Notes under the pieces: generated by a model
What the model was told of the DNA's origin: nothing
The model's input: only the letters and a program-made list of their open reading frames with translations
The model's database searches: none
Program-made: the position numbers and the translations under genes
Virus record (IMG/VR): IMGVR_UViG_3300027736_000283
Coordinates: 1 to 21,297 of that record
Source of the DNA: a virus
DNA length: 21,297 nt
Strand: one strand, 5' to 3'
In this document: positions 1 through 5,756 of the stretch, in pieces
How the letters are laid out: each line of letters begins with the position of its first letter
How positions within the stretch are numbered: position 1 is the first letter of the stretch

Positions 1-11
1 GGGGGGGGGGG
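1..11. repeat. poly-G tract (11 G) at the window edge
   Basis: Eleven consecutive G form the first bases of the window. They lie in frame as glycine codons with the methyltransferase downstream. The tract may be longer to the left. A real homopolymer and an assembly-edge artefact are both possible. Confidence 0.6.
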
Positions 12-503
12 AAGCTAATAGTGTCTGAAAAAATAGCATCAACTTTGGAAACAACTGCTAATGATTATTCTAGAGCCGATGGTTTTACTATGATGGTTTA
101 TGAAAACCATCCAAGCGATAGCAGAGTTAAAGAAATGGGCAATGTTTGCCAAACAGTAACTAGTTCATGGGGAACAGGGGGGGGGAATGTGCCATTTGTT
201 CAAAAAACAATAATTAATACTTTTGCTTTACAAGGCGCTGGCTCTACAAGTCAAAATGCAAATGGTTCTGGTTATAAAGAAGAACAATCTTTTACTTTAA
301 ATGTAATTGATGTGCATGGAGTTGTTGCAGATTTAGCAGTTCGCAGACTTACACCAATTGAATGTGAAAGATTGCAAGGTTTTCCAGATAACTATACAAA
401 TATTAAAGAAAATTGTCCTGATGGCCCAAGATACAAAGCCCTTGGTAATTCTATGGCTGTCCCTGTAATGAAATGGATAGGAGAAAGAATTGAACGACTT
501 TGA
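1..503 (+). CDS. C5-cytosine DNA methyltransferase, C-terminal part (5' partial)
   Basis: This is the C-terminal end of a DNA (cytosine-5-) methyltransferase, which would methylate phage DNA, probably against host restriction. The last 50 residues carry conserved motif IX (RRLTPIECERLQGFPD) and motif X (YKALGNSMAVPV), which help bind the target strand and S-adenosylmethionine. The catalytic Pro-Cys and Glu-Asn-Val motifs are not present and would lie to the left of the window. A GTG at 21 could act as a start, but the frame is open to base 3 and the protein would lack all catalytic motifs, so I read it as an internal codon of a longer gene. The stretch before motif IX is the variable target-recognition region; it contains an in-frame run of nine G (177-185), and an eleven-G run sits at the window edge. 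It overlaps the next gene by 14 bases. Identity is confident; completeness is not. Confidence 0.85.
   Translation, partial: GGGKLIVSEKIASTLETTANDYSRADGFTMMVYENHPSDSRVKEMGNVCQTVTSSWGTGGGNVPFVQKTIINTFALQGAGSTSQNANGSGYKEEQSFTLNVIDVHGVVADLAVRRLTPIECERLQGFPDNYTNIKENCPDGPRYKALGNSMAVPVMKWIGERIERL
177..185. repeat. poly-G tract (9 G) inside the methyltransferase
   Basis: Nine consecutive G encode three glycines in frame, upstream of methyltransferase motifs IX and X. Such tracts are classic slippage sites: loss or gain of one G would truncate the enzyme before its essential C-terminal motifs. Phase variation itself is inferred. Confidence 0.75.
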
Positions 504-819
504 CCCGCATGATGCAATACAAACAATAGAAGATAACAAAGATGCTTTATCGGATGCTAAAGGCGAATTAGCAGAAATGGAAGCATTTAAAAGCAGTCTT
601 AAAGCAATTAAGATGATTGAATCAGGGGCATCAAGTCTAGGCGCACAGGAGCGTGATGCAAGCGCTAGTCAAGAATATCAAAACCATTGCAAAGCCATTG
701 GACAAGCTACTAAAAATGTTGAAAAACTTAAATGGACTATGACTATAGCCCAAATGAAATTTGATGCCTGGCGCACCGAACAAGCCAGTAACCGTAACTT
801 GGAGAAAATGACACGATGA
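490..819 (+). CDS. small coiled-coil phage protein, unknown function
   Basis: A 109-residue charged, helical protein starting at TTG 490, inside the last codons of the methyltransferase; no ATG is available nearer the overlap. The sequence is rich in Glu, Lys, Gln and Ala with no long hydrophobic segment, so it is probably a soluble coiled coil. The C-terminal pattern (hydrophobic helix, then AWRTEQASNRN) resembles a family of short phage proteins found in replication and recombination regions whose function is unknown to me. It ends in an ATGA overlap with the next small gene, so the two are probably translationally coupled. Coding status is well supported by position and composition; function is not. 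Confidence 0.7.
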   Translation: MNDFDPHDAIQTIEDNKDALSDAKGELAEMEAFKSSLKAIKMIESGASSLGAQERDASASQEYQNHCKAIGQATKNVEKLKWTMTIAQMKFDAWRTEQASNRNLEKMTR

Positions 820-971
820 ATGATTGGGCAGACGCATTACTTAGGTTAAAAAACCTGCAAAACGAACTATTTAGCGCTTTAATAAAAAGGGAATTTGATA
901 AAGCTCATGAAATAGCTTGTGTTTTGACTGATACGGCTCAAGAGCTAGAGGACAAAGTAGCAGGTTTATGA
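816..971 (+). CDS. 51-residue hypothetical protein
   Basis: A short frame starting at ATG 816, whose start overlaps the previous stop as ATGA, and ending with its stop overlapping the next ATG (968), again as ATGA. Both junctions are the tight coupling used throughout this cluster, which is the main reason to accept it as a gene. The protein begins MNDWADALLRLKNL and is a mixed charged and hydrophobic helix (LFSALIKREFDKAHEIA) with no recognised domain. It has no signal peptide or membrane segment. Function unknown. Confidence 0.6.
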   Translation: MNDWADALLRLKNLQNELFSALIKREFDKAHEIACVLTDTAQELEDKVAGL

Positions 972-1333
972 AGCTCATGCGCTCAAACCCCACCCATACC
1001 GATTATGGTGAATTTAAGGGTTTAATAGCGGATAACCCTAACTTTGTACCAAGTAATGTAGACGGTATATGTGAGCGAAAAGGGCGGTTTTTGGTCATGG
1101 AATGGAAAAGACCTAAGGAAACAGTTAGCGTGGGTCAAAAGATGCTATTACAATCATTAGCTTCCTTACCTAACTTTATCGTATTGATTATTATAGGAAA
1201 TACTGATGAACAAACTGTTGTTGATAAGTTTTATTTAGTGCAGCCACAGGGAAGGTGTATCCATGTTGGAAACGGATTTGATTCATTTAAACAATATTAT
1301 TCAGAATGGTATGCGTGGGCTAATGTATCGTAA
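968..1333 (+). CDS. small PD-(D/E)xK-type nuclease-like protein
   Basis: A 121-residue protein with the core of a restriction-endonuclease-like (PD-(D/E)xK) fold. Asp32 sits in NVDGICE, followed by a glycine turn (RKGRF) and a strand ending in Glu45-Trp46-Lys47, with Gln57 in the next helix (SVGQKMLLQSLA). This matches the D...ExK...Q arrangement of small phage nucleases in this superfamily. A DNA-end or junction-cleaving role in recombination or replication is inferred; the substrate is unknown. It overlaps the upstream gene by 4 bases and the following HNH-type gene by 11. The C-terminal 40 residues are aromatic-rich and not assignable. A catalytically dead relative with only a structural role cannot be excluded. 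Confidence 0.65.
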   Translation: MKLMRSNPTHTDYGEFKGLIADNPNFVPSNVDGICERKGRFLVMEWKRPKETVSVGQKMLLQSLASLPNFIVLIIIGNTDEQTVVDKFYLVQPQGRCIHVGNGFDSFKQYYSEWYAWANVS

Positions 1334-1610
1334 TAAAAAACTATTAGAATTAGCCAGACAATTACCTTGCCAACTATGTGGGGCTGAAGATGGGACAGTT
1401 GTTGCAGCGCACAGTAATCAGCTTCGTGACGGCAAGGGTCGAGGACTTAAAGCTGCAGATTACCGAATTGCCTCTCTCTGTTATCGCTGCCATGCGAATA
1501 TCGACCAGGGCAAATCGCTTGATAAGGCCCAACGGGTTGAGGTGTGGGAGAGTGCACACCGTCAGACCATTGGTCAACTTTTTGAACAAGGATTTATTAG
1601 TGTAGGCTAA
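1323..1610 (+). CDS. YbcO/DUF1364-like HNH-type nuclease
   Basis: A 95-residue protein resembling the YbcO (DUF1364) family, small metal-dependent nucleases of lambdoid and Rac-type prophage recombination regions. It has a first cysteine pair Cys16-Cys19 (CQLCG), then His30 in AHSNQLRDGKGRG, the family hallmark, then a second pair Cys53-Cys56 with His57 (LCYRCHANID), giving zinc-knuckle and HNH-like metal sites. The start at ATG 1323 gives MYRNKKLLELARQLP, the usual family N-terminus and length (about 96); an upstream in-frame ATG at 1263 or 1311 would add residues that only mirror the preceding gene. It probably acts with the neighbouring nucleases in DNA recombination. It lies 14 bases before the phosphoesterase gene. 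Confidence 0.75.
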   Translation: MYRNKKLLELARQLPCQLCGAEDGTVVAAHSNQLRDGKGRGLKAADYRIASLCYRCHANIDQGKSLDKAQRVEVWESAHRQTIGQLFEQGFISVG

Positions 1611-1624
1611 CTTATAGGGCTTCT

Positions 1625-2626
1625 ATGCCATACAACCCAGCATTTAGTGATGATGAATTTATAAAGATTTGGAATGAATTAGGTAGTCCGACTCTTGTAG
1701 CTCAAAAAATAAAGATGAATCCTAGGTCTGTTATGGCTAGGCGCAAATCTATAGAACTACGATTAGGCATTGAGTTACCTACTTTTAATTCCCAGCGAAT
1801 TGAAAAAAGGCCGCAAATTAGAAAAATTCATCAAACTCATGGTCATGTGCGTAGAGGCATTGAAATACTCGATAAAGGAAGGGTTATTGTTTTTAGTGAT
1901 GCCCATTTTTTACCAGGGGAAGTGAGCACAGCATATAAAGTTCTTTTGTTAATGATTAAAGAATTTAAAGGCCAATTAAAAGCGGTGGTGGCTAATGGGG
2001 ATATGATGGATGGCGCTGGGCAAATATCTAGTCATCCAAGAATGGGTTGGGAAGATGCTCCTACAGCCAAAGAAGAAATTGAATATTGCCAAGAAATGAT
2101 GGGCGGTATTGAAAAAGCTACGCCTAACCAAGTACCTTTAATTTGGACTGCTGGAAATCACGATGCTAGGCTAACTAACTATATCTCTAGAAACGCCCCC
2201 GCTTTAGAAGGTTTGCCAATGACTCAATTAAAAGATTTCTTTCCTTTATGGAAATCTTGCTATAGTTTTTGGGTAAACGAGGATACTTGCATAAAGCACC
2301 GTTGGAAAGGTGGATTCGGGGCTACAAGGTCAAATTCTTTAAATTCGGGCGTGAATTTTATTACGGGCCACACTCACAATTTATCTGCGTTTCCAATTAC
2401 AGATTTTAATCCTGCATTTAACTTGGGAACTCGTTGGGGCGTTCAAACTGGTTGTCTTGCAGACCCTCATTCAAATGCGTTTTTATATGCGGAAGATTCT
2501 CCTAAAGATTGGCGTTCTGGACTAGTGTTATTGTCTTGGGAAAACGGTAGGATGCTAATGCCAGAATTAATTATGGTTTCGGGAGAAGATGAGTTTGAGT
2601 TTCGTGGTTGTATAAACAGAGTATGA
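1625..2626 (+). CDS. calcineurin-like metallophosphoesterase with N-terminal HTH-like region
   Basis: A 333-residue calcineurin-like phosphoesterase. All signature metal-binding motifs are visible in order: Asp92-x-His94 (FSDAHF), Gly-Asp at 125-126 (NGDMMDG), Gly-Asn-His-Asp at 177-180, a His near 225 and Gly-His-Thr-His at 248-251. The site is therefore expected to be active on a phosphodiester or phosphomonoester; phage relatives are annotated as DNA-repair-type exonucleases or phosphatases, but the real substrate is unknown. Residues 8-48 (SDDEFIKIWNELGS then LVAQKI and MARRKSIELRLGI) look like a helix-turn-helix that could bring the enzyme to DNA. It is followed by a 4-base ATGA overlap with the SprT-like gene. 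No strong ribosome-binding site is visible before the ATG. Confidence 0.85.
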   Translation: MPYNPAFSDDEFIKIWNELGSPTLVAQKIKMNPRSVMARRKSIELRLGIELPTFNSQRIEKRPQIRKIHQTHGHVRRGIEILDKGRVIVFSDAHFLPGEVSTAYKVLLLMIKEFKGQLKAVVANGDMMDGAGQISSHPRMGWEDAPTAKEEIEYCQEMMGGIEKATPNQVPLIWTAGNHDARLTNYISRNAPALEGLPMTQLKDFFPLWKSCYSFWVNEDTCIKHRWKGGFGATRSNSLNSGVNFITGHTHNLSAFPITDFNPAFNLGTRWGVQTGCLADPHSNAFLYAEDSPKDWRSGLVLLSWENGRMLMPELIMVSGEDEFEFRGCINRV

Positions 2627-2970
2627 AACTAACCTCATTTATTCTAGAAAACTTGTATCTTTGTATGGCATCTTGCCACCCAATGCGTAATTGGGATTTG
2701 CCTGCGCCTGAACTTATTAGCTTTAAGGTGACTCGGGAAAGCGATGCTATGGCTACCTATCGCTATCAAGAAGATTTACAAAGACCTCATATTATTACTA
2801 TAAGTCGATTGCGTAATGAGCATTTTGATACTGTTCAGCGTAGCCTAGCGCATGAGATTTGTCATATGAGTTTTTGGAAAACAAATAACTGGGATAAGCA
2901 TGGGATAGCTTTTAGAAACCGTACTAGGCAAGTTGCAAGAGAATTTGGCTGGGATAGCTTAGAATTATGA
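2623..2970 (+). CDS. SprT-like zinc metallopeptidase domain protein
   Basis: A 115-residue protein with the zinc motif His77-Glu78-x-x-His81 (LAHEICHMSFW) followed by His93 in DKHGIAF, the spacing and third ligand typical of SprT-like (WSS1/Spartan-type) metallopeptidase domains. Cellular relatives cleave proteins crosslinked to DNA; phage members are common but little characterised, so a role in clearing DNA-bound protein is inference. The ATG at 2623 overlaps the upstream stop as ATGA and is preferred over a TTG at 2608. The N-terminal half holds the predicted strands before the metal helix and has two cysteines (14 and 18) of unknown importance. It sits among DNA-processing genes, which fits the family. 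Confidence 0.75.
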   Translation: MKLTSFILENLYLCMASCHPMRNWDLPAPELISFKVTRESDAMATYRYQEDLQRPHIITISRLRNEHFDTVQRSLAHEICHMSFWKTNNWDKHGIAFRNRTRQVAREFGWDSLEL

Positions 2971-3077
2971 AAGGGCGTCAAGCCGCCATTGTAGGATGCA
3001 GTAATTGGGTAGTTTTGCGGCTTTCTTACTTATTTGTAACAACTGCCAAATACAGCCCCAATTATGACCCATTATAA
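2967..3077 (+). CDS. possible 36-residue peptide between SprT-like and VRR-NUC genes
   Basis: A short frame that starts with an ATGA overlap on the preceding stop and ends 14 bases inside the next gene. It fills the 93-base gap between the two genes and has a hydrophobic middle (WVVLRLSYLFV). No family is recognised. The same DNA contains a 7-base inverted repeat, so the gap may instead be a structured untranslated spacer. I list it because the coupling pattern matches the confirmed small genes here, but it may not be translated. Confidence 0.3.
   Translation: MKGRQAAIVGCSNWVVLRLSYLFVTTAKYSPNYDPL
2980..3023 (+). repeat. inverted repeat AAGCCGC / GCGGCTT
   Basis: Perfect 7-base arms at 2980-2986 and 3017-3023 flank a 30-base spacer and are followed by a pyrimidine-rich but broken T stretch. 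It could form a hairpin in the messenger between two nuclease-module genes. The loop is long for an intrinsic terminator, so its role is uncertain. Confidence 0.35.
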
Positions 3078-3357
3078 AAAGCGCACCGATGCCAACCATG
3101 CAGAAATCATGCAGGCATTTAAAAAACTTGGTGCTAGCGTATTAGACCTTTCTAGAGTGGGTATGGGTTGTCCCGACCTTTTAATAGGGATAGCAAATAC
3201 CAGCGCTTTAGTAGAAGTTAAGGTAGGTAATGCTAAATTTACCCCAGCGCAGGAAACTTTTATGACTAATTGGCAGGGAGGCACAGTTTCTAGGATAGAT
3301 TCCCCCGAAGCTGCCGAAAGATTGGTAAAATGTATGAAAGGACTAAATTATGACTGA
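3064..3357 (+). CDS. VRR-NUC domain nuclease
   Basis: A 97-residue stand-alone VRR-NUC domain, a branch of the PD-(D/E)xK superfamily related to FAN1 nucleases and thought to cut branched DNA such as Holliday junctions. The active-site residues are visible: Glu14 in the first helix, Asp38 in GCPDLLIG, Glu51-Val52-Lys53 in ALVEVKVGN and Gln63 in FTPAQETF. The length is right for the single-domain phage and prophage forms, which act as dimers in known members. A role in resolving replication or recombination intermediates before packaging is inferred from the family and from the neighbouring nucleases. It overlaps the following gene by 8 bases. No ribosome-binding site is obvious. Confidence 0.85.
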   Translation: MTHYKKRTDANHAEIMQAFKKLGASVLDLSRVGMGCPDLLIGIANTSALVEVKVGNAKFTPAQETFMTNWQGGTVSRIDSPEAAERLVKCMKGLNYD

Positions 3358-3709
3358 ATCCGTTGCCCTATTTGCTGCCACTTTGTTGCACTCAGCGACA
3401 AACACTCATTTCTTCCATTGGTCTACCAATTCATTTAGCCAGCATAAGGCACTTCAAAAATATTACGAAGGAATTGTAGATTTTGTAGATAGCTATATTG
3501 AGACATATATGGGCTGTTACGAACAAATCAAGTCCTTTCCCAATGTTTATCATCAGCCGAAAGATGCGCTGAAATACATGGAATCCCTTAAAAAATTTGT
3601 AGAAGAAGCAACAACCGACTTACCCAATGAACAGGCATTAGTCAATATTCTGGCAAACATAGCAGAATTGATTGATACCACCATTTATAAACTTAAATAC
3701 TTGAAATAG
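3350..3709 (+). CDS. ferritin/Dps-like phage protein (DUF5856-like)
   Basis: A 119-residue, all-helical protein resembling the phage family DUF5856. The N-terminal helices carry THFFHW (His20, His23, Trp24), His32 in FSQHKALQ, Asp47 and Glu51 in FVDSYIE. The His32-Asp47-Glu51 spacing (15, then 4) equals that of the E. coli Dps ferroxidase ligands His63, Asp78 and Glu82, and the His-Trp pair echoes Dps His51-Trp52 with a shorter loop. This suggests a four-helix ferritin-like bundle that may bind iron or another metal. It is shorter than Dps (about 167 residues), so the oligomer may differ. Actual function in the phage is unknown. The gene starts at an ATG inside the end of the VRR-NUC gene, so the two are coupled. 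Confidence 0.65.
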   Translation: MTESVALFAATLLHSATNTHFFHWSTNSFSQHKALQKYYEGIVDFVDSYIETYMGCYEQIKSFPNVYHQPKDALKYMESLKKFVEEATTDLPNEQALVNILANIAELIDTTIYKLKYLK

Positions 3710-3714
3710 ACTAT

Positions 3715-3891
3715 ATGCCAATGGACAAATCGGGCAGCGCCCAATCGGTAGGAAAGAACTATAAAACTGAAGTTGCCGCAGGAAAGCCAAAGAAACAAGC
3801 ATTGGCAATCGCATTGTCAGAAGAACGCACCCATGCTAAAGGCAAACGCAAGGCTAAGTTAGAAGCCGCTTACGCAAAGTATATGAAATGA
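3715..3891 (+). CDS. 58-residue basic conserved phage protein
   Basis: A short lysine-rich protein beginning MPMDKSGSAQSVGKN, followed by AAGKPKKQALAIAL and a basic tail (HAKGKRKAKLEAAY). The segment 'S-V-G-K-N-Y-K-T-E-V-A-A-G-K-P-K-K-Q-A' is a pattern I recognise from small conserved phage proteins of unknown function. With its high positive charge it may bind nucleic acid, which is inference. It lies 5 bases after the ferritin-like gene and 10 bases before the next charged protein. No ribosome-binding site is strong. Confidence 0.6.
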   Translation: MPMDKSGSAQSVGKNYKTEVAAGKPKKQALAIALSEERTHAKGKRKAKLEAAYAKYMK

Positions 3892-3901
3892 AAGGTATGT
3901 A

Positions 3902-4129
3902 ATGGAACATATGACACGCAAATACAAAAAAGAAGATGCTCTATTACGCCCAGAACATGAATCAACGCTAGAGAAACAACAGCGTATGCGCCAAGAAAAG
4001 AGAAAGCCACCATTTCTAGCAGAGGGTGGTAAAGGCGAAATGCTTAATGCTAAAGAAAACGCTAGGATGAAGCGTAAAGAAGCATTAGCTAAAGCAATGA
4101 ACAAGTACCACGACCCAGACATAGGATGA
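3902..4129 (+). CDS. 75-residue highly charged protein, unknown function
   Basis: A protein of 75 residues in which Lys, Arg and Glu dominate (MTRKYKKEDA, then KQQRMRQEKRKPP and NARMKRKEALAKAMNKY). It is predicted helical and soluble, without a membrane segment. An AAGGT sequence lies a few bases before ATG 3902; the ATG at 3911 (MTRKYKK) is a possible alternative. Its place just before the terminase genes, after another small basic protein, suggests a DNA-associated or packaging-related job, but no family is recognised. It is the last gene before the promoter candidate at 4127-4135. Confidence 0.6.
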   Translation: MEHMTRKYKKEDALLRPEHESTLEKQQRMRQEKRKPPFLAEGGKGEMLNAKENARMKRKEALAKAMNKYHDPDIG

Positions 4130-4135
4130 TATAAT
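4127..4135 (+). promoter_or_regulatory. extended -10 promoter candidate before the terminase genes
   Basis: The sequence TGATATAAT is a perfect extended -10 element (TGnTATAAT). No good -35 hexamer lies 16-18 bases upstream, which extended -10 promoters tolerate. Transcription would start near 4142, giving a leader of about 26 bases for the small terminase, and could drive the packaging and structural genes. Position and perfect match support it; activity is inferred. Confidence 0.5.
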
Positions 4136-4167
4136 AAAAGCCTTATATATCAATTACTTGACAATAT

Positions 4168-4434
4168 ATGACTGAAAAACAATCTAAAAATTCAAAAGGT
4201 GGCGCTAGGATAGGCGCTGGTAGACCTAAAGGCGCTCTAGACAAGGGCAATGCCACTCTTAGACAGATGATACTCAACGCATTAGATACGGCTGGTGGTG
4301 AGGCTTATTTAGCTTTACAAGCCCAAGAGAACCCTAATGCTTTCCTAAGTCTAATCGGTAAGGTATTACCTACAACTCTTGCTAGTGATGAAACCTCACC
4401 AATAAAGATGATAGTAAGTTGGAAGAAGTCTTAG
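4168..4434 (+). CDS. terS: small terminase subunit-like protein
   Basis: An 88-residue protein with the glycine-rich N-terminal motif GGARIGAGRPKGALDKGN common to many phage small-terminase-like proteins, followed by helices (TLRQMILNALD, LALQAQENPNAFLSLIGKVLP). Small terminases recognise the packaging site and hand DNA to the large subunit. It is shorter than most (typically 100-200 residues), so the oligomerisation part may be reduced. Immediate linkage to the large terminase, which it overlaps by 16 bases, supports the call. No Shine-Dalgarno sequence is visible before ATG 4168, and the leader is AT-rich. Confidence 0.7.
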   Translation: MTEKQSKNSKGGARIGAGRPKGALDKGNATLRQMILNALDTAGGEAYLALQAQENPNAFLSLIGKVLPTTLASDETSPIKMIVSWKKS

Positions 4435-5756
4435 AAGTCGAACTAGACTACTGTCCTAGAACAGTATTTGAAGATTTCCACGATAGGAAAGAACGCTGGG
4501 CTGTTATAGTTGCTCATAGACGCTGCGGCAAGACTCTGGGTTGTATCCTAGATTTAATCTACCGAGCAATCTCCGAAGGTAAAGAAGATGGCAGATACGC
4601 CTATGTCGCACCGTATTACAGTCAGGCCAAAAACATTGCTTGGGACTATCTACAAAGGTACTCTCAACCAGTCCTTGCAAAGGCTAATCAATCTGAACTA
4701 TGGGTCGAACTCGTTAACGGGGCAAGGATTAGACTCTTTGGTGCTGATAATCCTGATGCCTTGCGTGGTCTGTACCTTGACGGTATCGTTCTCGATGAAT
4801 ACGCTGATATGCGCCCGAGGATATGGGGCGAGATTATTAGGCCGCTACTCTCAGACAGACTAGGATGGGCAGTCTTTATTGGTACGCCTAAAGGCCACAA
4901 TGGGTTCTGGGAGTTGTATAGCGCAGCAGTAAACAAAGATGATTGGTATGTAAAGACTTTAAGAGCTAGTGTTACTGGCTTAATTCCTGACTCAGAGCTT
5001 GCAGACGCAGCTAAGTCTATGACTCAAGACCAATATTTACAAGAGTTTGAGTGCGACTTTGAAAGTGCTATTGTTGGTGCTTACTACGGTAAAGAGATGC
5101 GCCTACTGACAGACCAAGGCAGAATTACTAAGGTTGAGTATGACCCTATGTATAAAGTAAATACAGCTTGGGACTTAGGCTATACAGATAGCACCTCAAT
5201 CTGGTGGTATCAAGTCATCCATGGCGAGATAAGAGTCTTAGAACATCACTCAAGTAATGGTCAGTCAGTCCCATTTTATACAGGGCTAATACAGTCTAAA
5301 GATTACGATTATGGGATACATTGGTTGCCCCATGACGCTAGAGCTAAAACATTAAGTTCTGGTGGAAAGTCGATAATTGAGCAACTTTCTGCTAAAATTC
5401 CATTAGAATCTATGAAAATTGTGCCAAATTTGTCACTTCAAGACGGAATACAAGCAAGTCGCATGGCGTTACAGAGAGCTTGGTTTGATGGTGATAAGTG
5501 CATGGAAGGCATAGAGTGTTTAAGGCAATATCAGCGAGAGTATGACGAAGATAAGAAAGTGTTTAGGGATAGACCTAGGCACGATTGGACATCACACTCG
5601 GCAGACGCTTTTAGGTATTTGAGTATTGCCTGGCGGGAAGAAGAAAAAGTTGCCTCGAAAGATGACTCGATTAAGGGCTTATTTGTCGGTCAAACAGATG
5701 TTAGCCTTAATGACCTTTGGAAACAAAAGCAAAGGACAACGGGTGGGAGAATTTAA
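4419..5756 (+). CDS. terL: large terminase subunit (ATPase and nuclease)
   Basis: The 445-residue DNA-packaging motor. The N-terminal ATPase has a Walker A motif AHRRCGKT at 32-39 (Lys38, Thr39), an adenine-side QAKN segment near 69-72, Walker B LDGIVLDE at 120-127 (Asp126, Glu127) and the coupling motif GTPKG at 155-159. The C-terminal RNase H-like nuclease shows AWDLGYTD (Asp252, Asp257), a middle acidic segment (LPHDARAKT) and HSADAFRY near the end. Start: the frame is closed by a stop at 4389-4391 and offers no ATG before Walker A, so TTG 4419, inside the small-terminase gene, is the only reasonable start and implies coupled translation. The stop overlaps the portal ATG as TAATG. Complete and normal in length. 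Confidence 0.95.
   Translation: MEEVLEVELDYCPRTVFEDFHDRKERWAVIVAHRRCGKTLGCILDLIYRAISEGKEDGRYAYVAPYYSQAKNIAWDYLQRYSQPVLAKANQSELWVELVNGARIRLFGADNPDALRGLYLDGIVLDEYADMRPRIWGEIIRPLLSDRLGWAVFIGTPKGHNGFWELYSAAVNKDDWYVKTLRASVTGLIPDSELADAAKSMTQDQYLQEFECDFESAIVGAYYGKEMRLLTDQGRITKVEYDPMYKVNTAWDLGYTDSTSIWWYQVIHGEIRVLEHHSSNGQSVPFYTGLIQSKDYDYGIHWLPHDARAKTLSSGGKSIIEQLSAKIPLESMKIVPNLSLQDGIQASRMALQRAWFDGDKCMEGIECLRQYQREYDEDKKVFRDRPRHDWTSHSADAFRYLSIAWREEEKVASKDDSIKGLFVGQTDVSLNDLWKQKQRTTGGRI

Noticed and set aside
21-503. Methyltransferase as a complete gene from GTG 21
   Set aside because: The product would lack all catalytic motifs and the frame is open to the window edge, so it is taken as a 5' partial gene.
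4158-4163. TTGACA as a -35 box before the small terminase
   Set aside because: A matching -10 would fall inside the coding sequence and is poor there; the extended -10 at 4127-4135 is better placed.
5717-5755. Portal start at TTG 5717
   Set aside because: ATG 5756 has a GGGAGA site and the TAATG coupling used at most neighbouring junctions.
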